A DNA stretch of 64,000 nucleotides, from contig VICG01000008.1 of assembly GCA_008692225.1 (NCBI GenBank), forward strand, positions 2,320,001 through 2,384,000. Reading direction: 5' to 3'. Origin of the DNA: Monilinia fructicola. Lineage: Eukaryota > Ascomycota > Leotiomycetes > Helotiales > Sclerotiniaceae. Within the stretch, counting starts at the first letter, position 1; each line of letters opens with the position of its first letter. The notes beneath the pieces were generated by a model, which did no database searches, was not told the origin of the DNA, and saw nothing but the letters and a program-made list of their open reading frames with translations. A program made the position numbers and the translations under genes. Shown piece after piece: positions 1-11,422 of the stretch.

Positions 1-1305
1 ACAGTCGATGATGGCTCGATCACTTGGGCAGTAGTAGGAACTGGGTAAGCGGTTCCTGTATTTCCACAATAGAGGGAGATCGGACCAAGAGTAATTGGGT
101 TACTCATTCCAGAAAATAGAAGAGATGATAGATGATCTGTGTCGAGACCCGGGAACTTGGAGAAAGGAATAGTATAGAACTTTTCAGTTCCATCAAAAGT
201 CCATCCTAGGTCGGCGGAAGAGACATCGATCAATGTGGGATTATTTGAATCGCAAGTTTTCGAAGTTTGCAGCTCAATTCCCAACGTTGTCCCCTTCGCC
301 GCCTTTATTGTCATCCCAATCCCACCATATACGTTGGTTGCTTTCAGGCAACCAAGCATAGTAAACCAATAGGATGACCCATCAGGAAGGGATGTCAAAG
401 TGACATGATTGTTAGCCACAATGACAGAAGTGGCGGTGTCTACTCTGCCTGCTACTGGTGACATGGTACCATCATCGGAAGATGGCTGCAACAAGGCGTT
501 GTAGAACAAGAAGGTTAAACGAGATTGTGATGCAAAGTCATCAATCAAGAGGTTCGTACAAGCGCCAGCTGGAGCTGAGGCACTGACACTGCTGGTCAGA
601 ACCTTTGAGCTAACACTTGGTGTAATTGTTCTCAGGGTGGTAGCAGAGGTGGGGGCAGAAACGACGGATGTTGAAGAGCTGCTTGTCACAACAGCGCCTT
701 TGGTAGATGTCGTACTTGGAGCCCCTGCTCCATTTGCACATACAAAGTTCGTTTGACCAATTTCCCAAGCACCCTTGACACTAAAGGACTCCCATAACAG
801 TCCCGAAATTGCATTCAAATTTGCTCCAGAGAAGGCACTCAATGGTACCGTAATAGTCTGAGTATTTCCAGTGACTCCAGTGATAGTTGTGTAATAGCTT
901 TTGAATGAGGTCGCCGTACACGAACTCATAGTCTGCAATTCCAGAGTGAATGAAGCGCCGGCAGGACCTTTGACCGGGAATGTGATTGCATTGTATTGAT
1001 CAGTCGTTGCTTTTTCACAGTTGAAAGTCGTATAGAAATAACTGTTTGCCTTGCTGGTGAAAGTAATTTTCTTATTCGCAACATCGGCTTTTAAGTTGGT
1101 GGTTGTACCATCGTCTGCTCTAAACATTAGACGCGTCACGAGAATATCAGAAAAATTACTTACCACTCGTCCATTGGCCAAGAGAATTGGTATTACTTGC
1201 GTACTTTGCATAATTATCAATTAAAAGATTACTTGAACAAGCTGCTCTCACAACTGCAGCGTATGAAACCACTCCCCATACCAGACCACCTATTGAGAAC
1301 TTCAT
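1..1305 (-). CDS. Secreted protein with two tandem copies of one domain (5' part only)
   Basis: Exon 1 is 1164-1305 and exon 2 is 1-1117, running off the window edge; the 46 bp intron (1118-1163, GTAAGT..AGAG) keeps frame. The protein starts with a signal peptide (MKFSIGG..VVRA). Two homologous domains of about 150 residues follow, both opening with Cys, NLLID and an aromatic or Ala, then DDGT, a LELQT/IELQT strand, IPLSAF/IPFSKF-like and GLLW/SLLF elements, and a closing Cys. A Ser/Thr-rich linker, probably O-glycosylated, separates them. The strand-rich pattern suggests a beta-sandwich binding module, as in carbohydrate-binding regions; this is inference. I do not recognise a catalytic motif, and the missing C-terminus could hold one. 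Likely extracellular or cell-wall. The exons are certain enough; the function is not. Confidence 0.72.
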
Positions 1306-4300
1306 TATGTTCACTTAAGAGGAGGAACGAATGTGACGGCTAAATTTGAATGAATTCTGCGAAAATGAAAGGACGCCGACAACGATTGAACGTGTCGAAC
1401 TGCTAATACACCTCTTTTCTAGAAATGAAGAGGAAAAGCTAAAAGACGATGTGGTATAACATGAGCAGAATATGCAAGTACTTAACATTTTTTTCTCAAC
1501 CCGAAGTCTTGCATGGTCGTACGTCAAATAAACAGGCATTCTTGGCCTACATGAAGCATATTTGCAATGTACAGCAGCCATCGCTCGGTCCTATCTTCCT
1601 AGTGATCTCTTTATCACCACTACATCTAATTCTGACGCTTTGTAGCTCGTCCGCAAGAAACCCTAGAAATCAAAAAAGCACACACTCTCATACTTATAAA
1701 AAGAAGAAGAGGGCTCGAAGCAGCCAACACATCCCACTCTCCAACCAGGGTGAGTAAAGAGTTGCAGTACCACACCTTGGCATCTCGTATCGTGGCTCAT
1801 CCCCACATTTTTCATGGTGATCATCGCGGGTCTTGGACTCCACAACGGATTGACGCATGAAGCCAAGACTTTCGGCTGAGAGACGAACGAATGAAATGCA
1901 AGAAAAAGGGGTACGCTTGGATGAATGGTAACGGCTTAATTGGTACTTATTTTATTTCGTCTGAGCATAAATATGAACGGAGGTACCGTGATACCCCTGA
2001 TTCAAGATGGTGGAAAAGCGATATCGAGAAGTACAGAGGGCCAGCGATTGCGGGAGTATAATTCAATTGTCACCTTGCAAGGCAAGAGGAATAAGACATT
2101 CGACATATGAATATCGACAGCTCTTGGCTCGTCGCAAACGACGTGATGTTCAGGGTTAAGTGAGTCGAATTCAATCTTCCAGGGCATTCCCAACCATAAA
2201 TATTATACAAAAAGAAGGGTTTCAATTATATCTTGTCGGTTATGCAAGAAGTAGAACATATTCATTGTTGCGAATGCTATTCAGCATTAAAAATATATCT
2301 CTTGAGTATAAGAATTATCAAGCGCATCTATTATTGAGAATAAATTCTCCAATCGCTGTCCGCGAATGTGGAAAGCTTGATATCCGAACATTGGATATGT
2401 CAATCAAGTAACCATGGAATGATAAAGTATATCGTTCGGACGTGTTGGAAGCCAAGTCAGGCGATGAATTGGTCGACTAGTTGCGATATTTATCATCCAG
2501 AGGAAATATTCAAGTAAATCTTCGCAAGTCGAATAGAATTTTTGGGAAGGAAATGAGAAAAAAAAGGACTCCCCAGATTTCACTGACTAAGACTATTGGT
2601 TGATGTTAGGTTGTAGTTTGGGACTAACTGAAGTTTTTTAAAGAAGCGATGGAAATATATAAATCCCTCAAGAACTTGCACTTACCAAACATTCGAATTC
2701 CTCGACAACTCTCATTCCAGTCATTATCAATACCATCATAAAATTACAATGCCAAAGAACTGAATAGCCAGAATGAAGATCTTGGAGGATAAGAAGCAAA
2801 GAAAGGAGGAAATCTCGAAGCTGGGTGAGGGCCTGGAGATGAGGGAGAAACTTCTGGCCGTGGAATGTCATTTACAGGTGATATTTGCCAATGAGCGCTT
2901 TTTGATCGATCTTGTCTTTCAACAGAGAGGCAAATTATCTCCTCTCGCCAAATTGAGACAAAGGGGGTTGAATATCCAGATTTTAAATTCAAATATACCA
3001 ATGATGTCACCTGGGTACTTCGACCTGTCACGCCTGGTCTTGAACCGCGCTCAACACATTTTTTCGGCCATTGTAGACGAGAAATTTTGCACTCGCGAGC
3101 CTCGCCCTTTTTTTTTGTTGGACTTCAGCCCCGCAAAGTAGCTGTAGTGATCATTCGTTCATGACAATTCAATGCAATACATATATGGCAAATTGAGAGT
3201 CTATGAAGTCTAATTGAATGAAGAATTGTGAGAGTGTGTGATATTCACTGGTCAGAGAAGAGTGGTCAAAATTCATCAGTTGAGCATTTATAAGGATACA
3301 TTAGTTGCATGCTGATGGATATTTTGGCCGCGTCTAAGCATGTTCAAATAAGTAATTGCATAGTGACATGTTCACCAAATCAACACCGTCTGAATGATAG
3401 GTATAAATGGATTTTCATCAAGTCACTGTATTGCACAAATGAAATATGAAGTATCTAGACGAAAGTGAAGTCACCACATGAGAAGCCGATGATAGCGAAT
3501 GTGGGGAATTTAACCGGTTAATTAGACGAACAATAATCAGCCTACGCGAGTTCAATCTACAAACATAAAAACATCCATGGATTGCAAAGCAATTTCAGAT
3601 CTTATAGATTTCATAATCTAGACAAAAAACCATTATAATTGGGTTTTAAAATTGTAAAGATTTACCATCTGAATCAACAGTTTGAACTTCACAATGTAAC
3701 ATAATTTTTTATACCGAAGGCTTTTGAATTATTAAAACTTAATCAAAGGCAATAAAATTTATAAAAGTATTATATATTAACTACATAGCCTACAGCTCTA
3801 TAAATTATAGCTTGGAAGTTAGTAAACTTATTAGTGCATAACTATTCTTAGATATAACTCAAGACAATCTGTAAATTGAACAAATGCTTTCTCTGCGTTC
3901 GCTCATGACAACGTGACATGTTGAAATCGTGACATGATGACATCAAAATTCCCTGATATCATCAAAATTCAACCGATCCATTTCACCATTCCACCATGAA
4001 AGCTATGGTGTCTAATATAAACCCGAAGAACTAGTAGATGTGAAACAAGGAGCCAGGTTATCAGTACTCCCGTCCATTTTTATCTTTGGAAACACAGTTA
4101 TTTGTCTGAACCATCAAGGTAGTTTACAGTATTGAATCACGCTCCAGAATCATCGGTGCTTGGATCAGGCCCTCACTATAATTCATTCCCTTTATTTTAT
4201 CTTGTTTTCTTTTCTTACAGAGGAAAAGAAGACTTATTGGAAATCAATGCAAGTAGAAAGTTCTCGCGAAGAACCATTCAGAATATCTCTCTAACAGCCA

Positions 4301-4375
4301 TGCTAATCTTCCTCAAATCTGAGCGCCAGCGTCCGCCCCTTATTTGCGCAACACTCAGAAAGCATTTTGAAACTT
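1306..4375. other. Intergenic, no firmly supported gene
   Basis: Mostly AT-rich unique sequence. The stretch 3600-3860 is especially AT-rich. One weak coding candidate is listed separately at 2773. No RNA gene or repeat array was seen. Confidence 0.5.
2773..3141 (+). CDS. Possible small charged protein (weak candidate)
   Basis: An ATG-initiated 122-codon frame begins with a Lys/Glu-rich helical stretch (MKILEDKKQRKEEISKLGEG) and becomes hydrophobic and less protein-like after about residue 35. A GTGATA donor-like site sits after codon 36, so only the first part may be coding. Another ATG lies just upstream in a different frame and stops at once. No homology is recognised. It may be chance. 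Confidence 0.2.
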   Translation: MKILEDKKQRKEEISKLGEGLEMREKLLAVECHLQVIFANERFLIDLVFQQRGKLSPLAKLRQRGLNIQILNSNIPMMSPGYFDLSRLVLNRAQHIFSAIVDEKFCTREPRPFFLLDFSPAK

Positions 4376-5044
4376 TTAGAGTACAATAGCCTGATCCTCG
4401 TCCTCTTTACCTTCACCCATAAATTCGTCATCACAATTTCTGTCGTTTTTATTTTCGCTATCTACCTTCTTCAACTGTTGCTCGATGCTCTCGTCTTCTT
4501 TTTTTGCTGTTTCCTCTTTCACATGACCTGATACATTGCTCAATGTTGGGAACTTATTGATGATAACTCGAGCATTGTGTCGTTTCCTGAGCTCCGCAAG
4601 GCGGCGTCGAAGGTCTTGAAGGTGATCTTGACGTTGCCTGCGCTGTTTTTCTCGGCAGTCCTCTGGCTGTAATCTTGGAAGCACCTCTGAATGTACTTGT
4701 GGGAGTTGCTCTGGAAGTTCTCTCTTATGACTCTGATGAATCAGCCGTTGGTTTTTCAGTTTCTTAGTGATTGCATCTAATCGCTCTGCATCAGAAAAAT
4801 GATTAGCTGCCATCAGTAATGAAACATACAGAAGATCACTGCTGTCTCGCCTTAGTTTTGACAAGTCACAATGCTTTATCGTCACATTTAGGCCTCCGAC
4901 TATCGTTTCTTTGAACTATAAAATCATGAATTTTTCCAGTTAAAACAAACTGCTTCTTTTTGCTTCGAAAAACATCATAACTTTCATTGAAGTCAAAACC
5001 GATTTCATATGCTTACCGTGAATGGTGGCGTAGTGATATTTCAT
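4376..5044 (-). CDS. Hypothetical coiled-coil protein, acidic C-terminus
   Basis: Exon 1 is 5017-5044 (start MKYHYATIH) and exon 2 is 4376-4908. The intron 4909-5016 has a good GTAAGC donor, and the acceptor AAAG is chosen because it alone keeps frame. The product is about 186 residues. Residues 20-60 are mixed. A Gln/Arg/Glu-rich helical segment (REKQRRQRQDHLQDLRRRL) looks like a short coiled coil, and the tail is strongly acidic (GEGKEDEDQAIVL). There is no signal peptide or membrane segment. I recognise no family. The long frame plus a phase-matched intron support a real gene; the acceptor choice is the weakest point. Confidence 0.5.
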
Positions 5045-6508
5045 TCTGGATGCTCAGTGTGTGGGAATGTAGATGGTGAAAGATTTTTGTTTAAATGAAG
5101 AGATGTCAAGATGGTTTGTTTGTTCTGTATTGATGGATGTAAGAAATCAACATGATACTAAATGTAGATATTGCTCTTGATTGAAGCTTTGAGAAGTAAC
5201 ACGTTCTCAGGGGATCCTGTATAATAATTAGCCTCAATGATACTAGCGTGAATGAATGGCCGTATTATTGATATATACTACGTTGATACCGCGCATGGAC
5301 GCATGCTTGGTATGTTTCTATGCTCACACTTCGCTCAGCGACTACAAAATCATATATTCTACCACAGAAATTGATTTTTAGTGCGTGTTTTAGCTTCTGC
5401 TTATTGTTGATGAAGCAGTCTTACGTTGTTATCTCACTAGAGACAATCAAATTCATGGCTTGAGAAGGAATTCAATGCCATCAAATCATTCGTTATATGA
5501 ACCATCTGCAACGCACTAGATGCCCTTTTAAGCTCGTACAGATGTCAAAATAAGAACAAAATAGAAAGTGTAAAAGAACACTCAGCAGAGCTCACATTTG
5601 ATTCAAGGAGCTCCACCCACATACATGGAATCAGAAATCAAGATTATTATGTGCAGGCTAGCTATTTCCAAGCTACTAACTCTCTCAAAGATGTGGAATG
5701 AAACAACCCTATGAAAAAGAAGCGTTGAATTATAATGAGACGAAGAAAAAGAACCGACCTAACATAGAGACCAGCAAAATAGATTCAAAGCTATATCGAC
5801 CTATGATGGCAATGCCAGAGTAACAAACTCCGTGGAAGCCTCAAACTAGCTTTTGCGCGCGTCTGCTTCCTTGGCTAACGTTAAACACTGTAGTTCTCTA
5901 CGTACCTAGGTAGTCCATGGGTCTTTGCTAATTCTCATTACACTTACTCATATCAATTTATAGCAAGATATAATTTTACTTCGGATGAGAGATGAGAGAA
6001 ATTGGATCATAGCATATCAAACATCGGACTCATTCATCTCGCTAATTTAGTTTATCTCGCCAATTTAATTCATCTCGCCAATTTAACGCTACGTCCCCCA
6101 GCATTATCTATTGTCCAATAAGACTTTGAATATAAGGTGAAGTTTTTATTTTGGTTGAATTTGTGCCTCAATGGCGACAGCAGGAGTTGGTAATTTATAT
6201 TAAGCCATCACGATCGAATAAAATCTACGACCTCATTGTCAGAGACATTCATGGAAGACTATGAAAGTTTCATGACTTAATAACCTAAGATACTCTTGAT
6301 TGTATGCCATAGTTCGTTTGATTGATCTGAGAAAAAAAAAGGTTGGCCAATACTAATTTTTTGTTACATATCGCGTAAATATTTTGAAGCCTTGCACAAA
6401 CAAACATTTCAGAAGCAAGAAGTGTTTTGATCCTCGAAAACCATCAACTCCATCAACTCCATCAACTCTATTAACCCCCCCTATCATAACCAATTAATCA
6501 AAATCAAA
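5045..6508. other. Intergenic; short tandem repeats near 6.03 and 6.45 kb
   Basis: No gene is supported. A block at 6031-6087 holds three imperfect copies of a roughly 20 bp unit (TTCATCTCGCCAATTTAAT-like). A three-copy CCATCAACT tract near 6443-6472 lies in the probable 5' leader of the downstream gene, just before a CA-rich sequence and its ATG. Confidence 0.5.
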
Positions 6509-7296
6509 ATGACCACATTTGCGAAGGGCAAGAAGGTTTTCAAGCCAAACCGACATGCTCGGGCGGAGCAATCAAGGAGAAGAGAGGTGGGACAGCGGCC
6601 CCCTCGCTCTGCCTCAGCTGAGGCAGCTTTAAGTAAGTTTCAATTCTTTCTCAATTATTCTCAATTATTCTTCTTGTGGACAGTTTAGTAAATATATCTT
6701 AGCACGTATTGCAGATGACTAACACACGATAAATAGGAGCTGCCAAAGACAGGGCGGTTCAAAACGGAACGATAGTTTTGGTCAGACGACCAAAGGGTAA
6801 GATCGAATTCATCTTCATTTATCGCTTTCCACAATACTATCATTGATAGATAAGCCATAATACTCTCTGAATCTTCCCCTCAACACCGATCGTCCCTTAT
6901 TTATACACTTACTTAATCTTATTGAAAGTTATGCACGTTTTCGTTTTTCAACAATGGAAAGGAAAAGAAAGTGATGAATCAATGCTAATTTGTCTGTTTA
7001 TAGTTTTGACGGCAGAAGAAAAGGCGGAGAAGGAGGCCAAGAAGAAGAGGAAGAGAAAGGAAAAGAGAGAGGAGGAGAAGAAGGAGAAAGAGGAGAAAGA
7101 GGAGAGAGAGAAGGGAGAAAGAGAGAGAGAGAGACTATTTGCGGCAGCCAGTACCTCACAACATCTGGCTCGGGATGAGCTGCTGGTGGAGCAATTTCCG
7201 GGCCTTCGGATTGCGGGTGGGGTTCCGCGCAGAGTGGCAGAAGCCAGAGGATTTCTAAGCTTGCCGCTTGTGCACCTCGGAAGGGAGCGAAGATGA
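6509..7296 (+). CDS. Hypothetical basic protein with long Lys/Glu/Arg tract
   Basis: Three exons: 6509-6632, 6737-6796 and 7004-7296. Introns start GTAAGT and GTAAGA and end AAATAG and TTATAG; the second has a CTAAT branch site. All phases agree, giving 158 residues. The N-terminus is basic (MTTFAKGKKVFKPNRHARAE), followed by an Ala/Arg segment. A single-alpha-helix-like run of alternating K/E/R covers about residues 64-108, and a more ordered tail follows (LLVEQFPGLRIAGGVP). No signal peptide, membrane span or known domain is seen. The charge pattern suggests a nuclear or RNA-associated protein, but that is only inference. It is the first of several small charged genes in this interval. Confidence 0.62.
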
Positions 7297-8269
7297 AGAC
7301 GATATTGATGATAATGGAGATTAGTTAATGAGAATATGGATAAGGGCAGAAACATCAGTTTTGGCAGGTTCTGAGCTGCATATTCTTTGTTGTTGCTGCT
7401 TTGCGTGCTCCACGATGGTTGAAAGATTGTGTTGATGATCTCTACATGTCTTTGGATTGTAGACAGAGTCTCAGGCTCTGTCTAGATTCCATAGTAGGAC
7501 CGCATGGCATTATTGTCATAGTATAGCTGGCTTTGATGGCCGATGGGCTTTGTACGGCAAGAAATTCTCCGCTGTCTCTTCTGAAGAAGATGAATATCAG
7601 GTTCTGATTTTCTCTATCGAAAGATGGTTTTCTGAAAATTTTCATGGAATCTGTGATGCTCAAATAGACTAACCAGGGATTTGATTCTGAGGAAGTGGAG
7701 CAGAGCCATTCCAAAATCGCACATTTTGATGCCATCTTAAATGTAGTTAAATCAAGGTACAGTAAGATACTAGGGGTGGCCGTCATGACTAAGCTATGTG
7801 CCTTAAATTGACCTCACGTCATCTCAAGGCCCATTACACAGCTGCACATTATCGACATGTTGAACTAATAATCATTGAAGTACAATATTAATAATTGATG
7901 GTCCAAAACTGAAAGTTCCAGGAAGCATATTATCGAGTCTGTGTTGATATATTCAAGAACACCAATACTGCTGATTGCCTTTCGCTGTTTTGTTCTCTTC
8001 ATGTCAGACGTTTCATTCCTAGCGCATGCACACCTACCATTACCCATCATGCGCCTTTGAAACGTATATATGCATTTCTGTTTGCTTGCTGCGGGAGATA
8101 GAGCTGTTGTTCTCTTCTACACCCTTATTTTCACGCTTGGTAAAACTGTTTGCGATACGCAACTATTGATAAAGTATGAATTGGTTACCAATGCGATATT
8201 TACAGCGTGCCTCGAATTAGTCTTACATATAGTCTTTTGCGAGTCATAGTATGCATGCCTCCAAAGATT

Positions 8270-8325
8270 GAGCCAGGCTAGCGTGCGAGGTCGCTAGTTC
8301 AGCGTCGCTACCACGTTATATATTT
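8270..8325 (-). repeat. tRNA-like sequence (pseudo-tRNA or SINE head)
   Basis: Read on the minus strand, 8281-8318 contains a D-arm/A-box-like GTGGTAGCG, a small stem-loop (CGCT-loop-AGCG) in the anticodon-arm position, and then a B-box-like GGCTCAATC. No convincing acceptor stem was found, so this is not called a functional tRNA. Confidence 0.3.
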
Positions 8326-8507
8326 GTACAAATTCTTTGATATGCTATCTTTCGTACCAAGTACCAAGAGTGTCATCTTTCTCATAAGCGTAAGGCTGGA
8401 TTTGATATGAAGTTTGATGAATGATATTTGCAATTCACTATTCTGCATGTAAATATATATCAAGCTAACGTACTTCCTTACAACAAAAAAAAGACTCGTG
8501 CCCGTAG

Positions 8508-8560
8508 GCCCCATGGGGCAGTGGTAGCGTGCGGGCTTTGGGAAACTGGGGCATCAAATC
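8508..8560 (+). repeat. tRNA-like sequence, SINE-head candidate
   Basis: GGGGCAGTGGTAGCGTGCGG matches a polymerase III A-box/D-arm, and CATCAAATC about 30 bases later is a degenerate B-box. It lies in the opposite orientation to the similar module at 8270-8325. A complete cloverleaf could not be drawn, so a tRNA-derived retroposon relic is the better reading. Confidence 0.35.
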
Positions 8561-8692
8561 TCACAAAATAACATCTCCTTATGCGTGAGTAGACATATTG
8601 CACATTGCATCATGTCTTGAGGTACTGGGGCATCAAATCTCACAAAGTAACATCTCCTTATTCGTGAGTAGGCACATTGCACATTGTGTCTT
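8545..8692 (+). repeat. Two direct repeat copies, period 79 bp
   Basis: The unit beginning ACTGGGGCATCAAATCTCAC at 8545 recurs at 8624 with few substitutions over roughly 65-70 bp. The first copy begins inside the tRNA-like sequence, so this may be a partial tandem duplication of a SINE body. Confidence 0.7.
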
Positions 8693-9454
8693 AAGTCGTC
8701 CAGACTATGAGGTTTAACTCCTCAATATGGTATGCAGGTTTCAGCTTAGGCGATAGAGTCAGTACCTTGGACGCTCAAGGTTAACATCTTTTTGCCATTT
8801 TAATCTATAAGTTTTACAATTTCAAATAGTGGATATCATTTTGTCTCAATGACTGCCACGAGATGCCCCAACTAAAGCTCAAGATGTAAAAAGCTATGGC
8901 CATAGTGATGCCTAAATACACAATCATGATCCACTGTTTTCTTCCAAGTCAATGAGTCTCTGATCAACATATAAATTAGCAAAAAACGCGTTTTGGAACT
9001 TTCACTCATCACTATGTATGAGATACCACTGATTATTATCCAAAACCCCAGAGTTGAAATCACCATGGGGGGCGATGAATTCAATATAGTCGCAAGAAGT
9101 GGAAGTTTATTATATTATGCTGAAAGCAGTCAGTAGCCGCGGAATATAAGCTATGACTATTATGGCTTAGCGCGGATCACCTCGATTGCGCATATCGCTT
9201 GATCGATGGACTCAACATTATTCTAGTGACATAGTTAAACCAATAAGTAGTATTCCCTTTATCGTGATTTCAATATTGATCATCTATATCATATTCAATG
9301 TCTTATCATAACTTCAACATATTATTACGTGTGTATTAGCAACCTTCCAAGTTAGCGTGACACTTGATTCTAGCAACATTATCTTGGTCTCTACTATTAG
9401 TATTTCTAAAGCTAATCTGTACTACTAATACCAAAATATGTTGACGAGGCTCTA

Positions 9455-9916
9455 TCAGCTGGTGCTTGATGATATGATTATTAGAACCCCTAGTTTTGTT
9501 GGATTAGGGCTGCGGATAGATGCGGGAGAGTTGGTGGCCGGAGCTATATTACGACCAGAATTAGCACGTTGAATTCGACTGGAACATGAATTTGAAATAG
9601 TAATCAAAACAGGTAAACCTACCCCGAGATTTAATGGCCCGCCTTCCTGGCTGGAGAACTTGGCTGGCCGCGAAGGGCGCAGTATCGGCCGGGTTGACAG
9701 CTGCAGCGGCAGACATCGACTCCTGAGCTAAAGTTCCAAAGCTTGTTAGCACTTGCTCGAACATGATTACGAACAAAACCGCGTTGGTCCTGCAAGGTCA
9801 AAGAAACACTTACCGCGAACAGCTCGATGAGCCCGGCGCTCTTCTTTAATCACCTTCTTTCCCTTCTTCTCCTTTGCAGCACGAAGCTGTTCTTGCTTTT
9901 CTTTCGTGAATCTCAT
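9455..9916 (-). CDS. Hypothetical small basic protein
   Basis: Exon 1 (9814-9916) encodes a very basic 34-residue start, MRFTKEKQEQLRAAKEKKGK and on. An 86 bp intron (9728-9813) has a GTAAGT donor, a GCTAAC branch site and a TTTAG acceptor. Exon 2 encodes an Ala/Pro segment (SMSAAAAVNPADTAPFAAS). If read straight through, the frame stops at 9561. If a 40 bp GTTTAC..CCAG intron is removed (9568-9607 approximately), the frame continues as a Ser/Asn/Pro-rich tail to a stop at 9455-9457; I prefer this because the intronic stretch is Phe/Tyr-rich and unlike the rest. No domain is recognised. The first two exons are well supported; the 3' end is not. Confidence 0.5.
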
Positions 9917-10692
9917 TGTGGTATAGAATTCTGTACGGTCAAGATGCGCGGGGCTAGGATTTGAGGTTTATGACGAGGTGGAAGAGAGGAAAGTTTCTCG
10001 CGGGAAATCAACAAACTATATACAAAGTAACACGAACGCGCCTAGAGTAACAATATTCACTATATCTTCTGATATAATCGCCTCATCCATAGCGCGTGTA
10101 TCAAATAGACCTAGACGCGATTTTGAATAGACCCCGTTAGTCCTGAAACCTCAGTGCTTTTTCGTAATGATCTAATTGGGGTTTTAAATTAAAGCCCTAC
10201 GGTGGGAAATGGAGAGTATTTTAAAATTGAGGTCTGTAGAAAAATGCAAAAACATAAATATGAATTTGAATATCATTATTGATGGCTAATATTTCTATCA
10301 TCGATATTGTAAGATTTCAAGTAAGAAGATGCACCAAGTAATCTCAGGTTATACTTAGAGCAGGTGGATCATCTTCCACTTGTCTCGTAGGGAGAGTTGA
10401 AGCAACACTTTGATTAAGGAGAGGTAACTAATATTACCGGACGAAATAAAGCTTCTATTAAGATGCAAATCAAGGCTATTAGTTCTTAGAGACAGATTAG
10501 ACGATAGATTAGATAGCTGACCAAACACACGAATGAAGTTATCGTCTTGATCAATTAGGCGAAATCCCAAACCACCAATAAACGAAAAACATTTTCTCTC
10601 GATCTTTCAACATTTCCTAAGCCTTTCTAATTTGTTGCCATTGGATTCTTTTACTAGCTTCACAATATTTGCATCAACTCACCTCTTTCAAT
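9917..10692. other. Intergenic, no gene seen
   Basis: This stretch lies between two divergently transcribed small genes and should contain both promoters. No distinctive element was recognised. Confidence 0.5.
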
Positions 10693-11027
10693 ATGGTACG
10701 CGACGAGCACTTTAAACCCAAGAATATCCGCGCCAGCTGGGAGGGAATGGTTAGTAGGGCTGAGGATGGGGAGAGGAGAGTCGTTCATCTGGAAGACGCG
10801 GCAGCTGGTAATTCAGCTTCTCTTTATCTTTCTTTCGAATTGGAAGCTTCGAGTTTGTCTCGGTGATGCGTATTTTTATGAATCTCTTCAGTATATGTTG
10901 AACCAGAGAAATAAATCTTTTAGATATCAGCCTACTTGAAACCCTTCTATCATGGATTGATGATTTAGATATGATAGTTCTTGATGGTAATGAAAGATGT
11001 TATGAAAGCGTTGAGCGAGAGCGATGA
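10693..11027 (+). CDS. Hypothetical 72-residue charged protein
   Basis: Exon 1 is 10693-10807 (MVRDEHFKPKNIRASWEGMV and on) and exon 2 is 10924-11027 (DISLLETLLSWIDDLDMIVL and on, ending ESVERER). The 116 bp intron has a weak GTAATT donor and a TTTTAG acceptor, in phase. The ATG at 10693 is preferred to a non-ATG codon 24 bp upstream because of its context and position after a leader. The N-terminal half is basic and the C-terminal half is an amphipathic acidic helix with one Cys. It could be cytosolic or nuclear. No family is known to me. Confidence 0.45.
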
Positions 11028-11224
11028 TTCGGGAACTGGGGTGGATGGTGGTGGCGGTGGGGGTGTGGCTGGAGTTCTTGGAGAAGGAAAGGGGGAGGGA
11101 GTTGATTGTTCGGCAACCGCTCCTTCAAGGGATCAGATACCTTTTGGCCCCGCACAATGCCCAAAACGTAAGCTTAACTACCTCCAGGGCTATCTAATAC
11201 ACCCTAAAAAACTATTATACCACA

Positions 11225-11422
11225 ATGAGCCGGGTCAAGAACCATCGTGTACGTAGCCGTCTGATCCAAACAAGAGGTTCATGCCAAGCAGTCGCATCAA
11301 GAAAGCGTCGCAAAGCCTGCAAGTTCCGAGAGGAGAGGGACAGCTTGAAGAACGCTTTGCTTATTGCGTTTCCGCGGTGGCATTCATTAAATTGTTTCCC
11401 AACGAGTGGCTGCCGGTGGTAA
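11225..11422 (+). CDS. Possible small Arg/Lys-rich protein
   Basis: A 65-codon ATG frame in good context (CCACAATG) starts MSRVKNHRVRSRLIQTRGSC and continues with a basic cluster SRKRRKACKFREER. It resembles its neighbours in size and charge, but no intron or homology supports it, and the C-terminal part is not convincing. Confidence 0.28.
   Translation: MSRVKNHRVRSRLIQTRGSCQAVASRKRRKACKFREERDSLKNALLIAFPRWHSLNCFPTSGCRW

Larger units (their letters stand above)
7297..9454. other. Intergenic; contains tRNA-like and repeat sequence
   Basis: No coding gene is supported. The segment 8270-8700 holds tRNA-like arms and a direct repeat, listed separately. The rest is AT-rich unique sequence. Confidence 0.45.

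Noticed and set aside
6948..7355. 135-codon reverse-strand Ser/Phe-rich frame
   Set aside because: Antisense shadow of the Lys/Glu-rich exon on the plus strand, which has consistent introns.
8872..9084. Short hydrophobic reverse-strand frame
   Set aside because: No leader, splice sites or conserved pattern; it neighbours repeat sequence.
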